Positions 36,321 to 46,197 of a stretch of DNA of 64,000 bases are shown in pieces (within the stretch, counting starts at the first letter, position 1; every line of letters begins with the position of its first letter). The stretch spans positions 124,001-188,000 of the forward strand of contig NZ_JAKJHW010000002.1 in assembly GCF_021646685.1 (NCBI RefSeq). Direction: 5' to 3'. Source of the DNA: Pseudalkalibacillus salsuginis (GTDB lineage Bacteria > Bacillota > Bacilli > Bacillales > Fictibacillaceae). Position numbers and translations under genes: made by a program. The notes under the pieces are model-generated. The model did not search any database. It was given only the letters and a program-made list of their open reading frames with translations, and was not told the DNA's origin.

Positions 36321-37490
36321 TTATACGCCTCCTTCATTTTCGTGGATGAGCTCCATGAACAGCGTAACTGTCGCTTCATCTGGAGTTCCACCATTTGTCT
36401 GTCTTTCATAAAAGCGTTTGAACAGCTCATCAATCGGAAGGTCGGAGGTCCGTTTATCCCTATCCATCCCATTCATCTCTTCGAATACCGGTCTGATGTG
36501 GATGAAGCCTTTATGTGCGTTCCTGAGATGGTGGATTTGTTCCATACTTAATGTATCTTTCAAATGGACTTCTAAATCAATCCAAGCATTGGTGTCCTTT
36601 TTTTCATCGAGCCAACGATGGACCTGTGCAAGCCCATCTTCTGCTTTCCAACGAACCAGGGGCTTCCCGCACGATAAATGGAGTTCCTCCATGTTTGGTT
36701 CTGAGCCTGGTGCAATATCAAGAATCGTGACCGATTTCGATTGCCCAGCTTCAGAAAAGCTGTAACATAGCGGTGAACCAGAATACCTGGCCAGACTGCT
36801 TGTACGATGGATCGATTGTGGACGATGCAAATGCCCTAGGGCGATATACTGGGCTTTGGAGGGGAGAGCATTGGCCGATACCGTGTAGGCCCCACCGACC
36901 TGGATCGGCCTTTCCGATTCGCTCTCACGACCACCAGCCACATAAATATGGCTCATTGCAATATTTACACTGGATGCATCAAAATTACAGCAAAGTTCCT
37001 CAAACAATTTTTCGATACGGATATCATAGGCATTCCGTAATGCCTCTTCATCAAAGGATTCCGTCAAAATCTCTTTCAACCTGGATTCTGATGGATATGG
37101 GAGACCAGCAAGCTTCAATCGTTCGCCAGTCGATTCGATCCCAAAGCTAATCGGTTGAATGGTCGGGTATCCTAAAATACTGATTCCATGGAGGGCCGCA
37201 AGTGGTCCAGATGCACTCAACCGATCCGGATTATCATGGTTCCCTGCAATGATGATGACTTTACACTTTTGATTTTTCGTCAATTTTGCCATAGATTCAT
37301 AAAATAATTGTTCTGCCGCCGCCGGGGGATTGACCGTGTCAAACACATCACCAGCCATCAAGACGACATCCACCTTCTGGTCTTCAACAATACCACATAA
37401 TTCTTCAAGAAATTGTTCCTGCTCAGAAAGACGGTCCCTTCCCTCAAGTGTCCTTCCAAGATGCCAGTCAGCAGTATGAAGTAGTCTCAT
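36321..37490 (-). CDS. sbcD: SbcD nuclease subunit (Mre11 homologue)
   Basis: A 389-residue metallophosphoesterase. The metal-site motifs are in order: LLHTADWHLGRTL (3-15), LMAGDVFD (~45), IIAGNHDNP (~80), MSHIYVAGG (~185) and ALGHLHRPQ (~220). The C-terminal region holds the capping and SbcC-binding parts. It cleaves DNA ends, including hairpins, in complex with SbcC. ATG with GGGGGAA upstream, ten bases after addA. Confidence 0.95.
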   Translation of the reverse strand: MRLLHTADWHLGRTLEGRDRLSEQEQFLEELCGIVEDQKVDVVLMAGDVFDTVNPPAAAEQLFYESMAKLTKNQKCKVIIIAGNHDNPDRLSASGPLAALHGISILGYPTIQPISFGIESTGERLKLAGLPYPSESRLKEILTESFDEEALRNAYDIRIEKLFEELCCNFDASSVNIAMSHIYVAGGRESESERPIQVGGAYTVSANALPSKAQYIALGHLHRPQSIHRTSSLARYSGSPLCYSFSEAGQSKSVTILDIAPGSEPNMEELHLSCGKPLVRWKAEDGLAQVHRWLDEKKDTNAWIDLEVHLKDTLSMEQIHHLRNAHKGFIHIRPVFEEMNGMDRDKRTSDLPIDELFKRFYERQTNGGTPDEATVTLFMELIHENEGGV

Positions 37491-37499
37491 AGATTCCCC

Positions 37500-40400
37500 C
37501 TAACATGGCAGACTCAATAGATGTCCACCATCAAAAAAGTATAAAAATTTCTCTTTACAAGGTTTTTTCCAAATTTGTTCTAACGCTTTCGAATAAAGAT
37601 CAAGCTGTACGGTGTAACGCCTTTCGAGCACTGGACGTGCATGTTCAAAGTCCTCGAAACGATTTCTGATGGCATCCGTTTTATAATCCAGCAAAACGAA
37701 TCCATCCTCTTCTTCAATTACACAGTCGATCACACCTTGGACCAGAACATGTTCATCAAGGGAACCGTCCCAATCCGAATAGACGTCCCGTGCCGGCAAT
37801 GCAAGACTGAACGGAACCTCGCGATGGATCGTTGAACAGTGTTGGATCCGTGCCCCCAGTTCTGTTTTGAAAAACTGTTCAATCGACTTGATATCGATAA
37901 CCTCTGCTTGTTCCTGTGTCATCAGTTCACTGTTGACAAGCTTTGCTACTGTCTCTACAATGGTTTCCTCCGATATGGTCTCGGAAGGTTTCATCACATG
38001 CTGCATCACGAGATGCATCGCTGTCCCACGTTCAGCAGCATTCAATGATTTTTCCTGCATGAAGTTCGGGCGTTCACCAATCAGGTTACGGTATTCTCTG
38101 ACGAACGATGTGTCTCCATATTCATCCCTTGTTTCCATGCCCCTTTTCAATTCTGTAACCGATTGTTTCGACATGTGTCTCCTGGATAATCGGTATGGGT
38201 AACACCAGGAGAGAGATCCCGCCACTTCACTTTCTTCATCCGTGCTTACCGGGACCCATGCCTTGATCTTTTCCAACTGATCACTCTTATCGGCTTCTCT
38301 TTCATCATCTATTACGGCAATATCACGTGATTGGAAGATTGCCAGCTCCCATTTATGTTGGGTCTGGCTGACACTCTCATCAATCACATTTCCACTTCCC
38401 ACCCTGTTTCGTAACAATTCCATGCTCGGATGGCGGATGACGGCAGGACCGATCCAATCCAAATAAGATTTAGCCGATGCCCTCTCGAAGTCAGGTAATA
38501 ACCAGCCTTTCCGCGATACCATGTGTTCCCATTGTTTCACTTGTTTATCGAGCTCCCGGACTGATCCGACAAGGATCAGTTTTTCCTGGGCACGGGTCAG
38601 GGCCACATAGAGGATCCGCATCTCTTCAGCCACCATCTCCATCCGGAGGCGTTTCTGGATAGCAAGCTGAGGCAGAGTCGGGTAACTGATCCGATACTTC
38701 GGGTTCATGAATTTCGCACCAAAGCCGATCTCCTTATGTAGGAGGAAACCGCCTCTCAAATCCATCTCATTAAAACGCTTGTTCAAATTCGAGAGGAATA
38801 CGACCGGGAATTCCAATCCTTTACTTTTGTGTATCGTCATGATCCGGACGACATCTTCCTGCTCCCCGAGTGCTCTAGCTGTACCTAGATCCTTCCCTTG
38901 ATCCCGCATCCGTTCTATGAATCTAAGGAAACGGAATAGACCACGGAAGGACGTGTTTTCATACTGTCTTGCACGATCATATAAAGCTCTCAAGTTCGCC
39001 TGGCGCTGCTGTCCACCTGGCATTCCACCGACGTAATCGTAATATCCTGTTTCCCGGTAAACCTGCCAGATTAGATCGGACAAATCACCTTGGCGGGCTT
39101 TCGTACGCCAATTCTGCAGTTTTTTATAGAATAGGTTGACCTTCTGGTAAGTATCAGAGGACTCTGCATGTTTTAAAAAGGCAAGGACCGCTTCATAATA
39201 GGATCCTTTCTTATCAGCAATCCGTACTTTCGCTAGTTCCTCCCCGCTTAATGCGATGATCGGAGAACGGAGTACTGATGCTAACGGAATATCCTGGTAT
39301 GGATTATCGATGACTTGAAGAAGTGCAAGCATGACCGAAACTTCAACTGCTTCAAAATATCCTGTCGACAGGTCTGCATATGCAGGGATCCCTTGCTTTT
39401 TGAATTCCTCTTGAAGGACAGGGGCAGTCGTCGAAGTCGACCGTAACAAGATCACGATATCCCTGTATTCAATCGGTCGAAATTGCTTCAATTTCCCATC
39501 GTATACCTGGTAAGGCTCTCGGTCCTCATTATGCCCGATCAACCGTTTGATCCTACCCGCCATCCAGCGTGCTTCCAATTGGATTGATTCGAGGCTCTCA
39601 ATATCTTCGTCCTCACCGTCCTCTTCACTCCTGTCGATCAGTACCAATTCTGTCGCAGCCTGCTCATTTTCAGGATAATCAGCACCTAACCGTAATTTCG
39701 CCGCCTCATCATACTCGATTTCCCCGACTGTTTCATTCATGATCTGTTTGAAGAGGAAATTGGTACTGTCGATAACATTTCTGCGGCTCCGGAAATTACG
39801 CGATAAGTCGATCCGTATACCTTCTCCAGGTTCTGATTCATAATAGCGCTTATACTTATTTAGAAACAAAGTCGGTTCAGCCAGACGGAATCGATAAATG
39901 CTTTGCTTCACGTCTCCGACCATGAATAGATTCGATCCCTCTTTTTGTTCCTTCGTGACCAGCTGGACGATCGACTCTTGCACAAGATTGGTATCTTGAT
40001 ATTCATCGACGAGAACCTCGATGAACTTTTGCCGGTATTCCTGTGCAGCTTGAGAAGGAATTAACCGTTCTCCTGAAGATTCTTCACTTGACAGGACCTC
40101 AAGGCAAAAATGCTCCAGATCCGAAAAATCGACAAGACCTTTTTCTTTCTTTGCAGATTGAAAACGATATGAAAAGCTTTTTACAAGCTTGATCAACGTA
40201 TGCATCACCGGGGAAAGTTCCCTGATATGGTTGATAAACGATTCCGGAGCCCGGCCAAACAGTTCCTCTTGAAGGCTTTCCACCTGTTTTTTGACACGAT
40301 TCCGAATCGCTTTGACTCGTTCTATCAAAGCTTCGTCATATTCATCACCTTTACATGGTTTTAAGCGTGAAAAAGAAGAGGTGGCCTGGAATGTTTCATA

Positions 40401-41243
40401 TACCTTTTCCCAGGATTCAGTACCTGCCTTGATAAGGTCCATGATCATCTGCTCATCATTCACTAAAGTATCGTAATAAGGAGCAGGTCCTGCAGGAAGG
40501 AGAGCCCATTGTTTTGCCTGCCCGATTAATTCGATCATGCCCCTAAGCTGTAATTGGACGTCCTGGATCAATTCATTTGTCCAGGAAAGTTCTTCAATTG
40601 TCTCAATATTTTCACTCATCGAATACTTTTCCACCATTTGATCCAACCATTGATCCGGCCAGGGATAACTACGGGAAAAGTTATAGAGACGGATGATCAT
40701 GTTCTGAATTTCATCATCAGCACGGTCGTTACTGAAACAGTCAACCAGATCGAAAAACGGCTCGTTATCTTCCAAGCCATACTCCTCTTCCAAAAGCTCT
40801 TCAAGAACTTCCTGACGGATCAATTCTGCCTCCGTTTCATCCGCGACCCTGAAATTCGGATCCAAATCCAGCTGGTAATAATACTTTCGTAAAACTTCGA
40901 TACAAAATGAATGGAGTGTAGAAATCGATGCTCTGTTCAACAGGGTCAGCTGCCGTCGTAAATGAAGGGATCCGGGTCTTTCCTTTAATGCCTTTTCAAG
41001 TGCAAGTCCGATCCGTTTCCTCATTTCAGCTGCGGCAGCATTCGTGAATGTCACGATCAATAATCGATCGACGTCCACACCCTCCTGATCCGTCAGCCTG
41101 CGGATGATCCGTTCCACGAGTACTGCTGTTTTTCCAGAACCTGCAGCTGCAGCAACAAGGATGTCTTCTCCCCTTGCCGTAATGGCCTGCCACTGTTCAT
41201 CCGTCCACTGTGCCCCCTCAGGCTTTGGAATCACTTCACGCAT
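37500..41243 (-). CDS. addA: ATP-dependent helicase/nuclease subunit AddA
   Basis: A 1247-residue UvrD-like helicase with a C-terminal nuclease. Walker A: AAAAGSGKTAVLVERI near residue 33; Walker B/motif II: VLVDEYQDTN; motif III onward: VGDVKQSIYRFR; motif V: TIHKSKGLEFPVVF; motif VI: LYVALTRAQEKL. The nuclease site is FVLLDYKTD near the C-terminus. AddAB resects double-strand ends and loads RecA at Chi. I chose ATG 41243 (MREVIPKPEG): it has AAGGGGG upstream and overlaps the addB stop by eight bases. The open frame extends further but lacks a ribosome site. Confidence 0.95.
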   Translation of the reverse strand: MREVIPKPEGAQWTDEQWQAITARGEDILVAAAAGSGKTAVLVERIIRRLTDQEGVDVDRLLIVTFTNAAAAEMRKRIGLALEKALKERPGSLHLRRQLTLLNRASISTLHSFCIEVLRKYYYQLDLDPNFRVADETEAELIRQEVLEELLEEEYGLEDNEPFFDLVDCFSNDRADDEIQNMIIRLYNFSRSYPWPDQWLDQMVEKYSMSENIETIEELSWTNELIQDVQLQLRGMIELIGQAKQWALLPAGPAPYYDTLVNDEQMIMDLIKAGTESWEKVYETFQATSSFSRLKPCKGDEYDEALIERVKAIRNRVKKQVESLQEELFGRAPESFINHIRELSPVMHTLIKLVKSFSYRFQSAKKEKGLVDFSDLEHFCLEVLSSEESSGERLIPSQAAQEYRQKFIEVLVDEYQDTNLVQESIVQLVTKEQKEGSNLFMVGDVKQSIYRFRLAEPTLFLNKYKRYYESEPGEGIRIDLSRNFRSRRNVIDSTNFLFKQIMNETVGEIEYDEAAKLRLGADYPENEQAATELVLIDRSEEDGEDEDIESLESIQLEARWMAGRIKRLIGHNEDREPYQVYDGKLKQFRPIEYRDIVILLRSTSTTAPVLQEEFKKQGIPAYADLSTGYFEAVEVSVMLALLQVIDNPYQDIPLASVLRSPIIALSGEELAKVRIADKKGSYYEAVLAFLKHAESSDTYQKVNLFYKKLQNWRTKARQGDLSDLIWQVYRETGYYDYVGGMPGGQQRQANLRALYDRARQYENTSFRGLFRFLRFIERMRDQGKDLGTARALGEQEDVVRIMTIHKSKGLEFPVVFLSNLNKRFNEMDLRGGFLLHKEIGFGAKFMNPKYRISYPTLPQLAIQKRLRMEMVAEEMRILYVALTRAQEKLILVGSVRELDKQVKQWEHMVSRKGWLLPDFERASAKSYLDWIGPAVIRHPSMELLRNRVGSGNVIDESVSQTQHKWELAIFQSRDIAVIDDEREADKSDQLEKIKAWVPVSTDEESEVAGSLSWCYPYRLSRRHMSKQSVTELKRGMETRDEYGDTSFVREYRNLIGERPNFMQEKSLNAAERGTAMHLVMQHVMKPSETISEETIVETVAKLVNSELMTQEQAEVIDIKSIEQFFKTELGARIQHCSTIHREVPFSLALPARDVYSDWDGSLDEHVLVQGVIDCVIEEEDGFVLLDYKTDAIRNRFEDFEHARPVLERRYTVQLDLYSKALEQIWKKPCKEKFLYFFDGGHLLSLPC

Positions 41244-44200
41244 CCTGACTTCCCCCTTTCCTACGTATTTGATCAAATAATTCATCGTCTTTCATATTTT
41301 TCAAGAATCGATAATTGTTCTCTTCTAAAGAGTGATCGAACTGACAGACAGAACGGAACGAGCAAAACGTACATGGTGTGCGTTTTTGCATTTCATAAGG
41401 CGCTATATCAATGTTTCCGTTCGTGATATCCGTACCGATCGAACCGATCATCGAACGGACATAGGACCGCACTTCATTGAATTGATCTCTATTCATAAGT
41501 GAGGAGCCTTTTCGGAAACTGCCATCTTTTTTCGTAGCGACGGGGATAATCTCCGAATGCCCGTCAATGCCTTCATCCATCAGCTGGACAACCTCTTCAT
41601 CTTCAAGCACATAGCCTTTCATCTTGAACTTCTTGAACAGTTCTTTTTCAATCTCATCAAGGGTCAATAGCTTTTTCGATGAGTGGACAGGGTCGTGCAC
41701 ATGGAAATACAGCACACCTGCTGGATCAGCGGACTTTCCTAGCCATCGGTCAGAATGGGTGATCACAACATCCAGATAGGTGAGCATCTGTAATGCTATA
41801 CCGTAGTATACTTCCGATAAATTCAACCCTCTTTGGCTTGATTTATAATCAATGACCCGAAGGAACAAGCCATCATTATTTGTGGCTGCATCGACGCGAT
41901 CGATCCGACCGATGACTTCCATCGTCGTACCGTTCGCCAACGTATATTTAAGCGGTGGAATTGCATCTGATTTCCCAAATCCAAGTTCAAGTCCGACAGG
42001 CGAAAATCCACTTGCCTTTGCTTGCTGGCTGAGCACATAGGAGGCTCGTCCGACGACGTTTTTCAGTTTCCGTTTGATATATTGATAGCGGTTCGAGCTT
42101 AACAGGATCTGGCTCTGCAAACGGGGAGCAAGTTTTTCGACCATTTCTCCTGCGATCCGATAACAGTCTGCAGCAGAGAGTTCTCGCCAATCAATCCCGT
42201 GCTGTTGGAGGAAATCTGCAACTTCTTTCAATGCTGCATGGAACAGCTGGCCAATATCCGGCGCCTCAAGTCTGAACATCTGCCTTTCTTCAAGTTTCAG
42301 CCCATAACTCGCAAAATGGGAGAACGGACAGGATTGATGTTTCTCCATTCTTGAAACACTTGCTTTCAATTGGTCGCCGTATAATTCTTTACTGGTTTCT
42401 CGTTTAAGCTTGTCCGTTTTATTTTGGTAAAAGAGACTGTGAATCGTCCGTTTCGCCTTGCTGCTCCACTCGTTGCTCTGGACAAACCAATTGTAGACAT
42501 GCCACCAATCCTCCCCAATCGGGTATCCCTTCTGCCACTGCCGCAATTGTACAGTCAGGAATGACAGGGTCCTGCCAGGACGAACAATGAACCGGGAATC
42601 CGATTCTTCGCTTTCGCCCGGCTCTTGCATCAATAGCCGTTCAGATTGCTCGGGCAGCAATTCCCTCAGTTGATTGATGAGAATCGACGGAACTAGTGAT
42701 TTCCCTTCTTCATCCGCTAACGGGTAGGATACATATAACCAATCCGATGCACTCGATAAAGCCATGTAGATAAGAAAGTTTTCATCGAGTAGATTTTCCC
42801 TTGCTGTCGGAGCCATCTCTGCTCCTATTGCAGCCAAAGTCTCACGGTCATCCTCTGAAAGGATTCCATCCTCAGAAGGTTTAGCTGGCAAAACACCATC
42901 GTTCACCCCGATGATGAAGGTGCATTTTACCTGGTAAAACCTCGACCTGTCTAGGCTTCCGATCAATACTTGGTCCATCGCCGGTGGCACGAGGGCAAAC
43001 CGCATCGATTCAAGACCTGTATCCAGCATCTTGCTGAACAGATCCAAACTCAATTTTTCATTTCCGACAATTTCAACCATTTGTTCCAGTAAATCGATGA
43101 CCGCATTCCAAACTTGATCATGCTCTCTCGCATGGGCCAAATCGCCATCTTCTTCAGCTTGATGTCGCCATTCCTCCAGCTTTGCCGGCACCTGCAGATA
43201 CTCGAGATAAAGGAACAATGCCTCACATAACCCTTTTCCATCCTTAGCTTCTTTCAGATCACGCTCCAATCGTGATAGCGGATCAGCCACCTTCTGTCTA
43301 GCATCATTGATCAGACGCTGCTTGGTCAGTTCTTCATCTGTCTGGCTTCCAAAACTGAAATCCAGTGACCGGAACTTACGGTAGATCCAATCTTCATTGC
43401 TCGTCCATTTCTTTTTCCCGTGGATTCCGTGAGCCAGAACGTAGTTTTCCAACAGGTCGACCTGTTCACGGAATTGCTGGGTCGAGCTATCCTGATCCAT
43501 CAGCAGATCCGTTTTCACACAACGGAAAACAGCGTCATACCGCCAATTTTGAAGGATGATATCGAGACTTGAACGGATACATTCGATTAATGGATGATGA
43601 AGCATTGAACGCTTCTGATCCAGGAAATAAGGAATCTCGTAATCTTCAAATAACGTATCCAATAAATCGGAATAGGAGGAAGCATCACGGACCAATACCG
43701 CAATATCCCGGTACCGATAACCCTTTTTCTGGACAAGCTCCTGAATATCCCTAGCCATTCCTTCGATTTCTGCCCGTCTGTTCACTGCACCACTGATCCG
43801 GACATTATGTTCTTCTCCGTTAAAAGGGACAACAGGCCGTTCGTGGAAGTAGTTTTCCAGGTGCCTGATAGACGGAGATCCCTCAAATCGCGGTTTCTGC
43901 CCGAGACGGTGTACCTTTTCGATTTCGACTCCCTCTTCCTCAGCTATGCTTTTCAGCTTTTGGTAGGTTAAGGTCGTCATCCTGAACAAGTCCAGGTCTG
44001 ACGGAGGATAATCCCTTGATTCATCCAATGTCAATGTGATCATCATACGGTCCGCTTTTTTCAACAAAGCACGGAGCGCACCGAGTTCTTGCGGTGTATA
44101 ACTATGAAAACCATCAACCCAAACATCGCAGCCATCGAAGAACGACGACTCCGGTATCCGCTCTTCAAACAAACGCAAATAATCCTCTGAATCCACATAT

Positions 44201-44733
44201 TTATCGGCTAGCAACTCATCCAATTGATTGTATATGATATGTAAGTCATGGAGTTTATCCTTCAATAAAGTACGATCGTCATTTTCGCTCAAGAGCTTCC
44301 GTTCAAGATCTTCAAGGTCTCCCGCCCCAAAACAATAACGTTTGAACTCTGTTATCATTTCTTCTAATAGCTCATAGAAACCGCTTTGTTCAGATGATTT
44401 ATGAAAAAGAATCAATTGATCTTTCTGCTTTTCAACGACTTTCCGCAAAAGCATGTTCATCCCTGTCGAATTCAGGTGATATCGGGTCAGCCCTCCGACT
44501 TCCTGGAGGACTTTCAATGCTAGGCGGGAAAAACTAAACACCTGTGCACGAATCATTCCGCCTAGTCCAGGTGTTTTAACCAGCTCATATTCCATTTGGA
44601 AGGTCATTTGATCAGGTACAAGCATGACGAGTGGTTTCCCTCTCGGATTGTTATGTAAATGTTTTCTGATTTCATCTAAACAGACTGTCGTCTTACCACT
44701 ACCAGACCTTCCGATCAAAAATCGGACAGACAT
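41236..44733 (-). CDS. addB: ATP-dependent nuclease subunit AddB
   Basis: A 1165-residue partner of AddA. N-terminal Walker A GRSGSGKTTVCLDEI (8-22); inactive-helicase-like body; nuclease motif LRVIDYKSS. The Fe-S-cluster cysteines are visible as QSCPFSHF plus CTFCSFRSVCQFD near the C-terminus. AddB recognises Chi and cuts the 5' strand. ATG 44733 has AAAGGAG upstream. First gene of the operon; translational coupling with addA is implied by the overlap. Confidence 0.95.
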   Translation of the reverse strand: MSVRFLIGRSGSGKTTVCLDEIRKHLHNNPRGKPLVMLVPDQMTFQMEYELVKTPGLGGMIRAQVFSFSRLALKVLQEVGGLTRYHLNSTGMNMLLRKVVEKQKDQLILFHKSSEQSGFYELLEEMITEFKRYCFGAGDLEDLERKLLSENDDRTLLKDKLHDLHIIYNQLDELLADKYVDSEDYLRLFEERIPESSFFDGCDVWVDGFHSYTPQELGALRALLKKADRMMITLTLDESRDYPPSDLDLFRMTTLTYQKLKSIAEEEGVEIEKVHRLGQKPRFEGSPSIRHLENYFHERPVVPFNGEEHNVRISGAVNRRAEIEGMARDIQELVQKKGYRYRDIAVLVRDASSYSDLLDTLFEDYEIPYFLDQKRSMLHHPLIECIRSSLDIILQNWRYDAVFRCVKTDLLMDQDSSTQQFREQVDLLENYVLAHGIHGKKKWTSNEDWIYRKFRSLDFSFGSQTDEELTKQRLINDARQKVADPLSRLERDLKEAKDGKGLCEALFLYLEYLQVPAKLEEWRHQAEEDGDLAHAREHDQVWNAVIDLLEQMVEIVGNEKLSLDLFSKMLDTGLESMRFALVPPAMDQVLIGSLDRSRFYQVKCTFIIGVNDGVLPAKPSEDGILSEDDRETLAAIGAEMAPTARENLLDENFLIYMALSSASDWLYVSYPLADEEGKSLVPSILINQLRELLPEQSERLLMQEPGESEESDSRFIVRPGRTLSFLTVQLRQWQKGYPIGEDWWHVYNWFVQSNEWSSKAKRTIHSLFYQNKTDKLKRETSKELYGDQLKASVSRMEKHQSCPFSHFASYGLKLEERQMFRLEAPDIGQLFHAALKEVADFLQQHGIDWRELSAADCYRIAGEMVEKLAPRLQSQILLSSNRYQYIKRKLKNVVGRASYVLSQQAKASGFSPVGLELGFGKSDAIPPLKYTLANGTTMEVIGRIDRVDAATNNDGLFLRVIDYKSSQRGLNLSEVYYGIALQMLTYLDVVITHSDRWLGKSADPAGVLYFHVHDPVHSSKKLLTLDEIEKELFKKFKMKGYVLEDEEVVQLMDEGIDGHSEIIPVATKKDGSFRKGSSLMNRDQFNEVRSYVRSMIGSIGTDITNGNIDIAPYEMQKRTPCTFCSFRSVCQFDHSLEENNYRFLKNMKDDELFDQIRRKGGSQDA

Positions 44734-44831
44734 GTATATTTCTCCTTTCCGAATCCTAAAATCGTACTTCCTATTATCTCACGTTTTCAATCGCTTTTGT
44801 AGGTTTTAACGTTTACCTGGAACACGGCTAT

Positions 44832-45209
44832 CTAAATGTCGGTTTTATGCTCTTTCCATTCGTGATCCAGGAATAATCTCTGGAGTGTGAGCTCTGCCTG
44901 GTTACGGAGATGAAAATTGGAATATTTGATGACCTCATGGTAGCCGCGGACGATGATGTTATACTCTGACGTATCCTCGTAACGGCGGTGGAAAGAGACT
45001 TTGACGTTTTTCGCTTTCATCTCTTTACGGATTTGATGCAGTTCAAGAGAAATTTCCTTCATTCTGTTTTCAATCCAGAGGATATATGGCTGGGTGAATT
45101 TCAATGGCGCACGTTGGAAGATTTGCATGTCCCGATTAAGGATCGTCAATAACATCGGGTACAGGATGAAACGATCGATAAGCAGGCTTTCTTCTTTTGT
45201 CGCATACAT
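44832..45209 (-). CDS. Conserved-looking hypothetical protein, 125 residues
   Basis: A soluble, basic protein (MYATKEESLLIDRFILYPML at the start), mostly helical, with NRMKEISLELHQIRKEMKAKNVKV in the middle. I do not recognise its family. It has AGGAGGGG upstream of the ATG and follows the 78-residue gene by 17 bases, so they are co-transcribed. Overlapping frames in addB's direction give no sign of a longer gene. It lies between the hairpin array and addB. Confidence 0.7.
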   Translation of the reverse strand: MYATKEESLLIDRFILYPMLLTILNRDMQIFQRAPLKFTQPYILWIENRMKEISLELHQIRKEMKAKNVKVSFHRRYEDTSEYNIIVRGYHEVIKYSNFHLRNQAELTLQRLFLDHEWKEHKTDI

Positions 45210-45226
45210 CGAGCCTATGCCCCTCC

Positions 45227-45463
45227 TTATCCTGCGTTGTCATTTCTGTTATTACGTAATGGGAGCATCCGAGCAGATAGGACCTGACCGATACTGAAGG
45301 TCCGTGTCTCCCTTCTTAAGGAGCAATATCCAGTCATCGTCGTTTCTGTAAGCGACGTGATCCAGACCACACGTTGTGTAATATAACCATCGTTAGACAG
45401 ATAAACGATTTCAATCGGCTTATTCTGTTCAAAAGATCTATCTAACATCCTTCTCATACTCAA
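45227..45463 (-). CDS. Small WYL-like barrel protein, 78 residues
   Basis: The sequence FEQNKPIEIVYLSNDGYITQ, then RVVWITSLTETTMTGYCSLR and RETRTFSIGQVLSARM, resembles the small beta-barrel of WYL domains (ligand-sensing modules of bacterial regulators), but without a DNA-binding part. Such stand-alone proteins occur in Bacillus with unknown role. ATG with GGAGGG six bases upstream. It is the first gene of a two-gene unit and begins right after the hairpin array, 130 bases away. Confidence 0.7.
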   Translation of the reverse strand: MSMRRMLDRSFEQNKPIEIVYLSNDGYITQRVVWITSLTETTMTGYCSLRRETRTFSIGQVLSARMLPLRNNRNDNAG

Positions 45464-45593
45464 CCCTCCATTTTATATCATTATATGCGAACATAAGTTC
45501 TATATGCAACTGTTTCTGAATGAGAAAGTTTTCCAGAAACTGATGGTGTTGGACAGCGGTTCTCGTAAAACTAAGGACCAAAAAACTCTCGCT

Positions 45594-46085
45594 GAGTACC
45601 TTACACCCTGTTTTTCGCTTCGTAAGGTACTCAAAAACCCTTGCCGAGTACCTTACACCCTGTTTTTTGCTTCATAAGGTACTCAGAAATCCTCGTTGAG
45701 TACCTTACACCCTGTTTTTCGCTTCGTAAGGTACTCAAAAACCCTCGCTGAGTACCTTACACCCTGTTTTTCGCTTCATAAGGTACTCAAAACCTTCGCT
45801 GAGTACCTTACACCCTGTTTTTCGCTTCGTAAGGTACTCAAAAACCTTCGCTGAGTACCTTACACCCTGTTTTTGGCTTCGTAAGGTACTCAGAAACACT
45901 TGCTGAGTACCTTACACCCTGTTTTTCACTTCGTAAGGTACTCAAAAACCTTCGCTGAGTACCTTACACCCTGTTTTTCGCTTCATAAGGTACTCAGAAA
46001 CTCTCGCTGAGTACCTTACACCCTGTTTTCCGCTTCATAGGTACTCAAAAACCCTCGCTGAGTACCTCAAAATCAGTTTTCATCT
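45594..46085. repeat. Nine-unit 52-bp tandem array of hairpins
   Basis: Nine units of 51-52 bases (45594-46059), plus a degenerate tenth (to about 46085) and a partial tail before the first. Each unit starts GAGTACCTTA and contains TAAGGTACTC, giving a 10-11-base-pair stem with an 17-19-base loop that includes CACCCTGTTTTT. Differences are mostly single bases, in the loop and in the spacer CTCAAAAACCCTCGCT. It fills the gap between the ABC-F gene's terminator and the two small genes. Confidence 0.97.
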
Positions 46086-46168
46086 TATTGGGTGATTCTT
46101 GAAATGTCTTTGGGTTTCTCTACTAAACGGCTTCATGAAACCCGGACTCGAAAGCCGGAATAACGAAA

Positions 46169-46189
46169 GGACTGGCACCATGCCAGTCC
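46169..46189 (-). terminator. ABC-F gene terminator
   Basis: A nine-base-pair perfect stem (GGACTGGCA/TGCCAGTCC) with a three-base loop followed by TTTCG on the minus strand, eight bases after the stop. Confidence 0.75.
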
Positions 46190-46197
46190 TCGCCTAT

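Noticed and set aside
45594-46085. Array considered as a CRISPR
   Set aside because: The whole 52-bp unit repeats, including the spacer between hairpins; there are no unique spacers and no cas genes.
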